The position numbers and the translations under genes were made by a program. From positions 591,980 to 655,979 of the forward strand of contig CH003363.1 in the NCBI GenBank assembly GCA_000149265.1: a DNA stretch of 64,000 nt, given 5' to 3'. Below, piece after piece: positions 1-12,400 of this stretch (positions are counted from its first letter, which is position 1; each line of letters opens with the position of its first letter). The DNA comes from Ciona savignyi. Its lineage: Eukaryota > Chordata > Ascidiacea > Phlebobranchia > Cionidae. The notes under the pieces are model-generated. The model was not told where the DNA came from. It saw nothing but the letters and a program-made list of their open reading frames with translations, and ran no database searches.

Positions 1-495
1 GCCGCTCCCAATTTCCGCCATTGGCGAGCACGGACCGCGACATTGCTCTCCCCTAAGTCGAACATTTAATGAAGTTACCTTCGCATTACCGCGCTGCCAA
101 ATTAATAGCATCCCGCCGGGCCCGGACTGCGCTTTTTCAATTCGCCGCCCAAAATAAGATCGATACAAGCCCGCCGCACTTGCCGAGGCAAAATGACAAT
201 GCCGAGTTAGCTTCCCAGGCAATTGAGCCTTGCGAATCGATAACCTAGTTGCTCGGAACCGTATAGAAGGTCACAGTCACTTTTAGATCAATTTAAACAA
301 GCCAAACAGACGAAGTAACGAGCTAATGTCATCGACTTTAAAGCATTAGGTAGCTCGTAACGGTATTTCGGGAACTACTTTCGTTTCTAATACGATTTGA
401 ACCGTTCGATTGAAAGTGAATTAGGCTCGAGTTGATTTTGCTCACTTAACCTTAGATAAATAGGAGAATAAAATATTAAACGCTTTGTTTTTCAG
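1..495. other. Upstream intron or flank of the LAP gene
   Basis: No convincing coding exon is seen. The first 240 bases are richer in G and C than the rest. The stretch ends in a pyrimidine-rich tract and an AG at 494-495 that serves as the acceptor of the first recognised LAP exon, so at least one upstream exon, carrying the start codon or a 5' leader, probably lies outside the window. Confidence 0.5.
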
Positions 496-3400
496 TTGTA
501 GCCGAAGAAAAGTCTCCAGTTAAAAGCGGCACTAGCAAAAGCAACTCTACGGGAGGAAAACAGAAAAGGAAGGCGCCGCTGAAACCCACGGATTTACCAC
601 CTAAACCGGATGTAAAAAGTTTGCCACCAAACAACCGAAGCGAAGCAAGCACCAGCAGTAGTAGTTGGTCGAGCAGCAGCGCGACAGGTCACAGCCCCAG
701 CAGTGCAAGTACCTTTTCGCTCCCGGAATCGAACCTATCATCTCCCGGCGGTAAAAGCTTAGAAGTCACAACCAAGTCAGTTCAGCCGCTGCAAGAAGTT
801 CGTGCTGAGATTTCTGTGAGAGACTCAAGTGCACTCGGTAACCACAACGAAAGCCTTGCCCAGGATCAAGCCCGAAGCGACGAATCACTTCTAAGGGGGT
901 CGTCTCGCACACCAAGCCCGTCCTCAGACTGTTTGATTAATGGCTCACGCACTGTAGATGACCCAGTAACCGCTAAGCGAACTCGACTTGAAGGGGAGAG
1001 CCCCAATTACGATACAAACGAGCAGCCGTCGGAAAAATCGAGCGTATCGAACTTGAGTGGATACGTTGAGAGTGCTATCCTATCTCCAGCATCGACGAAC
1101 CTATTGACCAGCAGTCCAGGCAAATTCGACCCCTTGCAAGTTCCGCGGTTACAGTCCTTTGTGTCGACCTCTACGCTGAACAAAGAAAGCGCGACTTCGC
1201 CTTCCGCCACCGATTCCGTCGCCGCCGTTCGGCTAGATTACGTCAGCCTCGACTACGTGCGCACAGCGGCGGCGGAAAGACGCGGAAGACGGAAAGAGGA
1301 CGATGCGAGTCCGGTAAGGAGCACCAGCAGCCTCAGCAGCAGTTTTATCTCTTCCGTCGACAGCGAAGACGGAAGTACGATCGGAAGTGACGTAGTAGAG
1401 AATCTCTACAATAAAATAACAGGAGCTGCGACACGGAACTCGACCAAAACCCAGCCGCTCCGGAATCGGCCGGAAAACGGAACTGGCGATATAGAGAAGG
1501 ACCTTTTCCCACTAATCTTCCCAGGAAGACTACGGGAGAGCAAAAACGAAGAGAAAAGCCAGGTTTCACCCCAGCGTGTTGATATAATTCGTCCTCCCAG
1601 TAACAACGTACACGAAACCTCCCATAACGTTAACAACAGCAACAACAAGGGTTTGACCGATAAAAACCAGGACGACGCAAAAACAACCCAGCAAAACAGG
1701 AAATCGCCACCGCATACTAACCCGGGATTTACGAAATGTGATATATGTTCTGGAATTATCGCTCTCTCGGAAACTGAAAGCCCTGCCATGAACAAAGCAA
1801 GAGATTTCTTCGGTAAGTGACCGCAGTTCGAGAAACAACGCCTGCTTTATTTCATTTCAAGCCGCAAAAGGCACTGAACGAACCACTTTTTAGATCGAAT
1901 ATCTATTACGCATCGACCACACCGAGTTAACCACGGGATATCGAATAACGATGCCCACTGTTAGTTAGATCGGGACCACACCCACGCACTCGATCAGATA
2001 ATCAGTAGTGGTTAATCGATAATAAACATGTTGGTTTTATGCACACCGAAGGCAGATCTTAATCTACGCACGTTAGCCCTGAACCGCGATGCCGTTGATT
2101 GCGATTTAATTTGCCTGAAGTCGAACTGTTGTAATGGGGTAATGACACGAATTTAACGTTATATATGCTCGGTTGTGTCTTTAGGCAAGGTACTTAGCGT
2201 ACGTTGCTTTAACCTACTAGTAAATAGGCTAAACAAATACAAACGAACAGAATCTTCATCGTATTAACATACCTTAAGTTTCGACCCCATTATGGAGTTG
2301 TCAATCATACGGTTTTTGTATTGAAATCGGTATATATATATAGATAAGTCGCGTTAACCATTCGGTAACACATCCGATCTTTGATCCACACATTTGATTT
2401 TGTTAAACTCAAAACAAGGAATTCGAGTTAGCTTGTTCATAGCGCATTGGTTCGTTAACCAGAAGATCGCAGGATCGAAATCATCTGTGTTCTAACGACC
2501 CAACGTTTTTAAAACAGTTACATAGTCAATTGGTTAACGTTAACGAAAACGATTTATTTGCCGATTTCTCTATTTAAACAATATAACTAACAAGACCATA
2601 AGGGTGCAAAATTTACAGTGTGTAAAACGGCGGATATATTGCCTTTCTTTTAATCAGCCCATTCATCACTGAGTTAAAACAACTGCCAAGTCTCTTGACT
2701 AAATACGCAACTGAACAGATATAAAGACAAAAAGGGTATTTTTAACCAGACTCTAATTGGATCGAAACTTTCCCTCAAAAAAGTATAAACACGAGTTTTG
2801 CCACCCCGGGATCAAAGTTACACACCCCATCCATAATGTACTTTCCTTTCAGGCCAGTGTCTTTGCCACGCGGAGGACGCACCCGAACAAGTCACCGAAC
2901 TCGACTATTGCAGCAGCAATTTGAAAGAGGTTCCAGCGGACGTGTGGTCTTACTCCGCGTCCCTTACTAAACTTCTCTTGGAATCGAATACTATAACTGA
3001 GCTGCCCAGGGTAAGTAGTTGTTTTGGAAAACAAAGTAGAAAATATGGAAACTGTTTATTAAAGTAAAAATTATGGCGTTTTGGGAGATTATGGAGTTGG
3101 TGTTAGGGCTGCATTGGGTTAAGGCTATTGTAGGTAACGTGTTCGGGAAAATAAAGAAGAAAATAAGGAAACTGTTTATTAAAGTAAAGATTATGGCGTT
3201 TTGGGAGATTATGGAGTTGGTGTTAGGGCTGCATTGGGTTAAGGCTATTGTAGGTAACGTGTTCGGGAAAATAAAGAAGAAAATAAGGAAACTGTTTATT
3301 AAAGTAAAGATTATGGCGTTTTGGGAGATTATGGAGTTAGTGTTAGGGCTGCATTGGGTTAAGGCTATTGTAGGTAACGTGTTAGGGAAAATAAAGTAGG

Positions 3401-6400
3401 AAATAAAGGTAACAACTGCTCACTAAACTGAACATTACGGCGTTATGGTTAGTTTTAGGGCTGGGTTTAAGACTACTGTTGGTAACGTGTTTGGGAAAAT
3501 AAAGTAGGAAATTAAGGGGACTGTTTATTAATATAAATAATATTGCGCTATGGTCAGTTAATAGTTAAGGATTCGTCTGTGGTGAAGATAGGCGTTGGTG
3601 CTGTGTTACATTTTGTTTCCATAATTTTAGTGAGCAGTTTTCCTCTTCCCGTTTGTTTCAGTGCGTTGTCCCTTTAGCAATCGAGCACTTCTTCATACGG
3701 GCTGGAATAATGCATGAATCACAAAACAGAAATCCAATACCACATTTTGTTTTACGACGCATAGGAATAATTAATGCCTTACTCACATTTTAAAATGAAA
3801 ATAAAGCATTGCCGATATTCCCCAAATGGTTTAAAATGAAAATAAGTTTTTTAGTTTTATGTTTTTCTGCTGTGGCTACCATAGAAAGGGACCACTGCGT
3901 AAAATTGAAAAATTCGGCGTTGTCGCGTGGCTAATTGTAATATTGTGAAATTTAGAGCAACCCACCAATGTACGCTTGTTAATTTCGTTTTATTAGGCAT
4001 TTCTTGTAGTGCTGGACTTAAAAATTCTCGGAACATTCCAAATGTTATTCAACGATACATAGATAGTTAAAATATGTTTACTTTTCTGCAGAGCGGGAAA
4101 GGTGCTATTTAAGTTCTTAAAATAGCAAGATCAGCGTATTAAATTACACGCTGCGTTGCTTTAACCTGCACTTTCCAATTCTTCAAAGCTATAGTTCCAT
4201 TACCATTGTGGCCCCTGTATTTCATATACGACTTTAGGTAATTCATGTTATGTAAATGTAACTAGTTTTTTTCTGAAATCGAGTGCATACGTCTAACGTA
4301 TATCTAGAGTTTATAAAATTACAAATACGACGATGAACCGATTTCTAAGCGTCGCAAAATCGGTTCATACGCTAAAGGTAGAGTTTGTCAAATTAAATTA
4401 CAAATCTGACGGCACCACAATTTCCGAGCATCGTAAAAATTAAATGAATAAGACCAAAGTTATATGCAGATTTGTCAAGATAAATTACTATTTTAACGAT
4501 TGCTTTAATTCCCACCCATAGCTAATATTGAGTAAATACACGAAGTTATAACCAGATTTTATCAAATTAAGTTACAAATATATCACTTGTACAAATTCCC
4601 GGCAAAAGTATCAGAAATGTCCTCTGACAGGCCGTAATCCCTACTACATCAGAAATCAATAATAATTGATTTTTCATTCCACGGCCTTCCGTTCAACTCT
4701 GTTATTGCTTCTGCAGGAGTTGTTTACTTGTCAGAACCTTCGGTATCTATCTGTAAGTGACAACGATATCACCGCCCTCCCCGCCTCACTTGCAAGTCTG
4801 GTCAATCTTAACCACTTGGATATAAGCAAGAACGGTAAGTGGCCTGCTTTAAACCGCCCCCCCCGCGCCTGTTTTCAGTAAGTGGATGATGGTTACAAGT
4901 TTAAACAACACCTCGTTTCCCGTTGCTTGGATGGAGCGTGTTGTTTCAACGTTTTATACGAAAGACCATTCGCCAGTTGAGCAATTACTTGCTGCATCTT
5001 GTTATACACAACTCCGCTCGAATTAAGTCTCTTTATTTTAAGGAATCACGACAATTCATTAACCTCCCTATAAATGCCCCCTCGCATATTTTATCTATGT
5101 GACTGATACGCAAAACCACAGAAATTCGTAGTTTACACAATCTCCGACGGTGTATACTTCCACATGGCACTATTCTGTTTATACCAGGTGTGAAGCTGGA
5201 TTTTCAAGGGCCATATTGCATTAGGGAAATTGTGCTTTAGAGACACATGCAATTTAATTTCCATTTATTTTCATAATTGGAAGGCTCGAGCCATGAGTTA
5301 GACACCTCTGGTCTAAACTTTTGCTGTAATTTTTGTTCTTTTATTAAGCCATTAAGGTACATCAGTAGGTATATCGTGCTTAACACACAACCCACATTAC
5401 AATTTCATCGGCCGAGTGTGTTAAGATATTAATTAAAATGTTATTAAATTTTGTGATTTTTTTCAAATTTTAAATGTGATTTTTTATATATTTTACATTA
5501 AAAAAACCACTTAATTGCAGTTATCGAAGACGTACCAGAGTGCATCAGGTGTTGCAAAAATCTTTATGTTTTGGATGCCAGCGTCAACCCTGTGGAAAGG
5601 TACGTAAACGCATCGATCCGAACAACGAACCAAAATGACATAATGTCACTACTTTGAACGCTTGAGGCTATTGAAAACTTAAACGATATTCTGCCGTAAA
5701 GTAGTAAAATAAACGCAAGGCGGTATAAGTTATATTCACAACTGGAGTCATTTCAATGCGGCTCATAAATGTGGATTAGTTACAAAAAAAATCATTCGCT
5801 AAAATAAAGGTTCGGTCGTGTCCTAATCACCAAAGATTATGGATTTAAAAATCCAAACAGACAGACATTGTAATGTTAAATAGCATTCATAATATTGTTT
5901 TGACCCAATATCATGATGGGTCGGTCCTCTTCTAAAGAAGAGCTGATTTTTTTAATTGCATTTTTTCCCTTCTTTCTGTCTCCTGCACTTTGAAAGATGG
6001 CGAGTCGCTAGCTGCTTGGCAAGAAAGAAATCCTTATGTTGAAACTTAAATAGTAAAATAGAGTTTACACGCTTTCGCTTTTATTTCTCCTTATGCAAAA
6101 ATAGTTGACTTGTTTGACAATGCGTGACAGTTATTTATGAGTGTATCATGTGTATCAGTCGTTTATGTGTGTTCATTTTCGTCCGAATCGATTATACAGT
6201 CAAACATCCGCACAAGAAAGATTTCGGATATCACGAAAAACACAATAAACAACATTGCCCTAAATAGCTTTTACCCCCACATGACTTTTGGTAACTTTTC
6301 CAGTAGTTTTGCAGCCACATTTACATGAACGCATTAACTTTACATTAAAACTCGTCGCGTGGGTTCTAATAATTTGTCAAAACACCCGGGAACCATAATA

Positions 6401-9400
6401 ATCCATTACAAACTCGACGTGCGAATAACCTTTACTTGCGGTTTAATTCCCCTGCGGATTGAATGTGTGTGATTTATGTAAATATTGACCTTTTGACACC
6501 CAATATCGATTTGTATATATCGATAGTTCGTAATGTGATGACTTTGAAATGCGTGGTCATTGCTAAAAGCTGTGAACTTTTACCCAGTTTATCAGTAAAC
6601 TAAAATTAAATACGCCATTGGCAGGTTATGCAAATGCATAATTAGTCTCTCACTATTTAAGATAATTATGCTTAACACGCAATCCTTTAAAAGTGATGTT
6701 TTGTCTTTAGAAACTTTGTTACCTTACTCTACGTGGCTTGATGTATAATTCAGTACGCAATTTCGCGGTGTTTTCGAATCGAATACAAAATTAGAGTATA
6801 TCTGTTTGTTTAAATCTCACGCTCGTGCTTTGGTATGTGTGTATTTTTGTACAGTACTTATCACGCGTTGATCGATTTGGCAATCGATAAATTGAAATTA
6901 TTTTGATTAAGTGCTACTGAAGATTATACGCCTGTCATATTCGTTTTGAAATCGAGCTTTAATGTGTGGAATTGTAATCCTTTCAAGTCCTTTTTTGATT
7001 GCTGCTTAGCAAATACCAACTCCGGCCTATCTGCTCTACCTATCAACACTGTATTAGTTTAGTTTTTTGCTTCTTTATTACATTAGTACAACGATGGCAT
7101 AATTAAGTTAAGGATCCAGCAGGGTGAAACGTCAAAACTACAGTAGTTTAAAACGTCTGTAAAAACACATGGTATAAATGAGAAAAAATACGTGCCTGTT
7201 AAGCCTTTTAAGTTGTAATGAACACATTATTGTAGGGTAGACATGGCGCAAGAGTTATTAAACGAATATATATGATATTATACTACATCTTACAATTTAG
7301 GGTGAAAAAATCTGGCCTTTGTTGGGAATAGAATTTAACACAACATCATATATACTTCTTCCTGGTATTGCTTAAGTTTCTTAACAATGTCATACTTTTA
7401 CGTTGAACTCAACTTGGTATTATTTTTGCAGTGTCGGTTTCCGTAGTACATAGCCTATATGGGTGTGGATAGGTTAATGCTGTTTTTTACAACGGTTGTT
7501 GTTTGCGCGACCGATACATATACCGACTTGTACACAAAAACGGTCCTTGTGCCTAGTCCGTCATGGTTTCGAAACTTGGCTCGGTAAAAGAAAGTTTTTA
7601 CAACGATTGTTGTTGGGGCATGCGTAGTGGATGTTCGTCTGTGCACGAGCAGCAAAACCCTTTATACACAATAATTAATCGTAAAAACGATGAACTTATT
7701 TATTAAAACACCTTCGCTTTTATAAATCCACAATTCCACACCTATAAAAAATAAAGAGCAGTTGCGTATACAGAACGTTATAACCTTTAAAACATAATCT
7801 ATTCTATTTTTATCGAGCTGGGTTTTGAAATCGATATCAAGACTGTTTTTGTATAGAATGGTATAACGTATCGGAAGCGTTAACCATTCGGCCACACGAT
7901 TGTACACATTACTATATAATTGTATAAAATAACGTATAATCGGCCGTTAAAGGCGTCAATGCTTACGTTCACCAGAATTCCGACTTATCAGTTACGCTTT
8001 CCAGGTTATCGGAAGGCTTCACTCAACTCATGAGCTTGCGGGAGCTCTACATGAACGATTGCTTCTTTGATTTCCTTCCAGCAAACTTTGGCAGAATGTC
8101 ACAACTGCGTGTGTTGGAACTGAGGGACAACCAACTGCAGATTCTGCCAAAGTCTATGCGTCGTCTCACGTTGCTCACGCGTCTGGATCTTGGAGGAAAT
8201 GTATTCGAGGAATGGGTAAGGACGACATATTCTGAGAAGTTTTATAAACGGAAGAGAATGCGCAGTAAAAAAAAACAGATCTGTATTTTTAACTAAATTT
8301 TACCCTATCTTTAATACCAAGGTCTCCTTTTTTACTTAGAGTTGAAACTAACGCGGTATTATCCAGAACTAGTTGCTTTTATTCGAAAAAAGTACTGGAC
8401 TGATGGCGAAAACGAAATTCAATTGACGTAGATAATGCTTTGGCAATGCGTTTCATAATACCAGGCCTTAACAATCATTTTGCCCTCTTTATTTTCATTT
8501 TACCGTACCGCTGGTCACATTTTTCACGTTGTGTGCTTTGCGGCAACGGAAGTTGGCATACAACATTATTACACGATGCGTCACATGTCTCGCCATACAA
8601 AATTGTTGCGTGATGTATCATACATGCGAGTACAGAAAACAGAATTTCCATGGGATTTAGAATGGTAATTTGATAAATTTCGTATAAACGGTGGCATCAC
8701 ATGACGGTAAACTCCAGTGCAAAAAAATGAATTTCAATATCCAACTAAAAAGATGACTTATTTTAATTTGTGGTAACCATTTTCCCGATTTGTTTTTGAT
8801 TTTGGGTAACTAAAAGGAAAATGGGAAAATAGAAAGTGAAACTCCCCCCAGCAAATTTGGAATATAGTTATGTTTAGTGTTATAAAGCTTGGTTTAGCTA
8901 TAGTGTTAGGAATGGGGTTACGATTAGGCCTGAGTAAAGTTTAGTGTTTTAGCCGTGGTTAGAATAAGTTTCCCATTATGTATAGAACTCTTCTGTAGTG
9001 TTATCCATTTAATTTGTCTAATATTCTTCCTATCCTCTACACAGCCGGACGTAATATGCGAACTCACCAATCTTACCGAGTTATGGCTGGACTGCAACGA
9101 GCTCAACAGAGTTCCCACGTCAATAGGTGATCTCACCAAACTCACCTACCTTGATCTGAGCAGGAATTACCTCGAAACCATTCCGAGCCAAATAGGAAAT
9201 TTGCATTGTTTGAAAGATCTGCTGCTCGCTGAAAATAGCTTGGCCTTTCTACCTGATACGATAGGTAAGCTAGTTTCCAATAAAAAAAATGTTGCAAGCC
9301 AATATTGTACCTTTGTCACTGTTCAAAAACACTTAATTTAAACATAAGCACTAATACAAAAATAGCCTTTACAAAGATTTTTTCTTGGATTACACGAAAT

Positions 9401-12400
9401 GGGCGAGAAATGTGCACAATAATACAGAACATTTTATTTTAAACGGACTCTTAAGTTTTAACATTGTTTAACTCGACTATTTTTTTACACGTCTCAATAT
9501 AAAAAAAAAAACCTCGTATAATCCTATGCATGATGCTTTAAAACTCATTTTTGTTTTCATTTTATTCTTGGCCTGCGTTTGAAATATGTGTCACGCCTGG
9601 AAAATTGTAGTTACGTGACCACTTTATTTAAAAACCTAATTATTAGCTTTGTTGCCAATTTAGTGTGACTAAAAAGCATACAGTAACAACATAAAAATCG
9701 TAAACATTAAAAAGCAAAAAGAATGACAACCTGGGAAAACAATCACAGTAACATTACAAAAAAAGAACGAAATATATTAACAACGCGTTAAAGCACATGT
9801 AATAACAACCCTAAAACACACATTAGATTAACAATACGAAATAACCTAATACAGTAATAGCGCGAAAAACCAACCCCACAAAAAATCACATAAAAACACA
9901 CATTGTTCCTGCCACCCATCGAAATGTGAACTCAACTGAACCCTGTTCACCACAGGATTCCTGCGGCAACTCACCATTCTGAACCTGGAGATGAACCAGA
10001 TCTCCGCACTCCCGGATAGTATTGGGAAGCTCGGTTCGCTGGAGGAAATGGACGCCACGCATAACAAGTTGGATGCGCTGCCCAACAGCATTGGGAATTT
10101 GAGGTAAAAGTATGGTCGTGTGGATGAATGGTTACCGATGCATATACCGTATATTCCAATATAAGAAAAATATATTCCAATATAAGAAAAACATATTCCA
10201 ATATAAGAAAAATATATTCCAATATAAGAAAATGGTGTCGAGCTCATTATGGGTTCGGATCTTAGCCTGTTATTATAATAAAAAAATCTGAGGTAAGAGT
10301 AGTTTGGGTGGATAATTGGTTACCGATGCATATACCGATTTCAATATAAAAATGTTGTCGAGCCCATCATGGGTTCGAATCCCAGCCTGTTAAAATTGAA
10401 AATCCAAAAAATCTGAGGTAAGACCGAGTGTGCTGGCTGCCAAATTATTGTGGTATGGGTGTGAATGTGTGCAGTGGTGACGTGTAGGGTTTAATAGGGA
10501 AATAGAGGAGGGAAACTGCCCGCGAAACGATGGAAACTAAACTTGACTTGAACTTTGTTATTTACTTTAATACGCTCCATCTCGAACCTTAACCCTAACA
10601 ATAACCTTTTTTCGATGTGCCGTTTTAAAGTAAGACAAAATATTCCAAACCGTAGTATTTGCCAAATTTCTTTGTTATATTGACATTTGGTAAACTTGCT
10701 TGGTATGGCTGCTACAGTGCTACATCTACTTTTTAACGTACATCGGCCATAAGCTGCGATCTCATATGATTCACAGATGACGTTAAAAAACCTTCTGGAT
10801 TAAGTAGAGTTTGGATAAACACACAATTCCGCCTGCCACCGATATAGAAGTGTTTATATTTCGGTGGATATCAAAAACAATCAAGTCTTGTAAACGGTCA
10901 AGCATATATGATATAAATTTTATAATTTAGTGAAAACGTACAAACGATCTTGCTTTAAAAGCCCTAAATATAGCAATAGTTTTTTTGCAAGACCAGTTCT
11001 ACCGTTTGTTTTTAATCCGACCCCTGGATTACAGGTAAAAGTTACAAATCAGGCAAAAATTAATGGGAAATTTTTAGTTCGATTTATCAGTGTGCCACAA
11101 TACAACTTAAACCAAAATCGCTGTGGGTTTGCCAGAGTGGCGTTAACTATATAACTTCCGCAATGTGTGTAAGCTTGGGATCCATTGCGCTAAACGAAAA
11201 TGTAACTTTTATTTGGGCCTAATACTCCAATAATAAATAGATAAAAAACGCCTTTATGGTATTCGATCCTTCTTTATTTAGTAGTGTCGTGTGAAGTTTA
11301 AAGAAGGAAGAGAAGGAAAACTGCTAAAAAAACAATGGAAACTATAATTGTTTTAATAAGCCCTGGATGTTTAAGCTCTGTATGTTTATCCCAACGGTTT
11401 TCGCGCGACAAATTTTTAAACAAACGGCTTAAGTATGACATATGAATGCGGTATACACACTTTTCAACGAAACGTTTCACATCAAAAACCCATTTATTTA
11501 TTCTTTGTGCAACTGATCTTAAAGGATTTAACTTGACACTACGGTTTAGTAACGTTGGACGTTACGAAAGAATATGTATACGGTCCGATGACCCATGTAT
11601 ACACGGAAGAAATATCCCTAAGTTGTATTTCGATGCGTATTATTTGTGTGAAGTGATCTCTGACAAAATATTGTTGACAATTTGAAGCTACGGATGGGAA
11701 ACGTTGTACGTCACGAAATAATATGTGTGGTCTCATTTACCATGTATACATGGAGTAAATATCCTTTAGTTGTATTTCTCTGCGTATTGCTTTAGGAGAG
11801 TGATCTCGATATATTGTTGACATTTCGAATACCAACTCGGAATTGTACAGTTGTCGAGACCGCATTCATGTTCAGGGAATTGCTTCGTGTGCCAATTGCC
11901 TAACATTCCACGTAGTTGCACACTACAGATTGGGAGTGGTGGGGAAATAAACGGAAGAAAGTAGGAAAATAGGAAAACTGCTCACTAAATAAAAATTAGG
12001 GCGTTAGAGTTATTAATGGGATTGGGGTTTTTAGGGTAGAGTTTGATTTAATGTTTATACTTTAAGTGAGCAGTTTCCCTCTTCCCTTCTACTTTTTTCC
12101 ATTTTCGTTTTGACCCGATTTTACGAAATTCCAACCATAATGTTACGAAATGGTGAAAATCCAACCTTAATCCCCACCCCACCTCACCACCTCAAACCAT
12201 ATTAACCAGGGATTATCCTCAGGTCGCTGAAAACACTTCTCCTGGGCGACAACAATATCAGCGAGATCCCGTCCGAACTTGGCTCGTGCACCGATCTCAA
12301 CATTCTCCAGTTGAGTCGAAACAACATCTCATTTCTGCCCGACTCGCTGGGCGACCTGGTCAACCTGTGCGTGTTGAACCTCTGCCAAAATAGGTAAGGT

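Noticed and set aside
3073..3399. 108-codon open frame on the plus strand
   Set aside because: It is a translated 120-bp minisatellite inside a LAP intron; the peptide is one 40-residue segment repeated, with no family resemblance.
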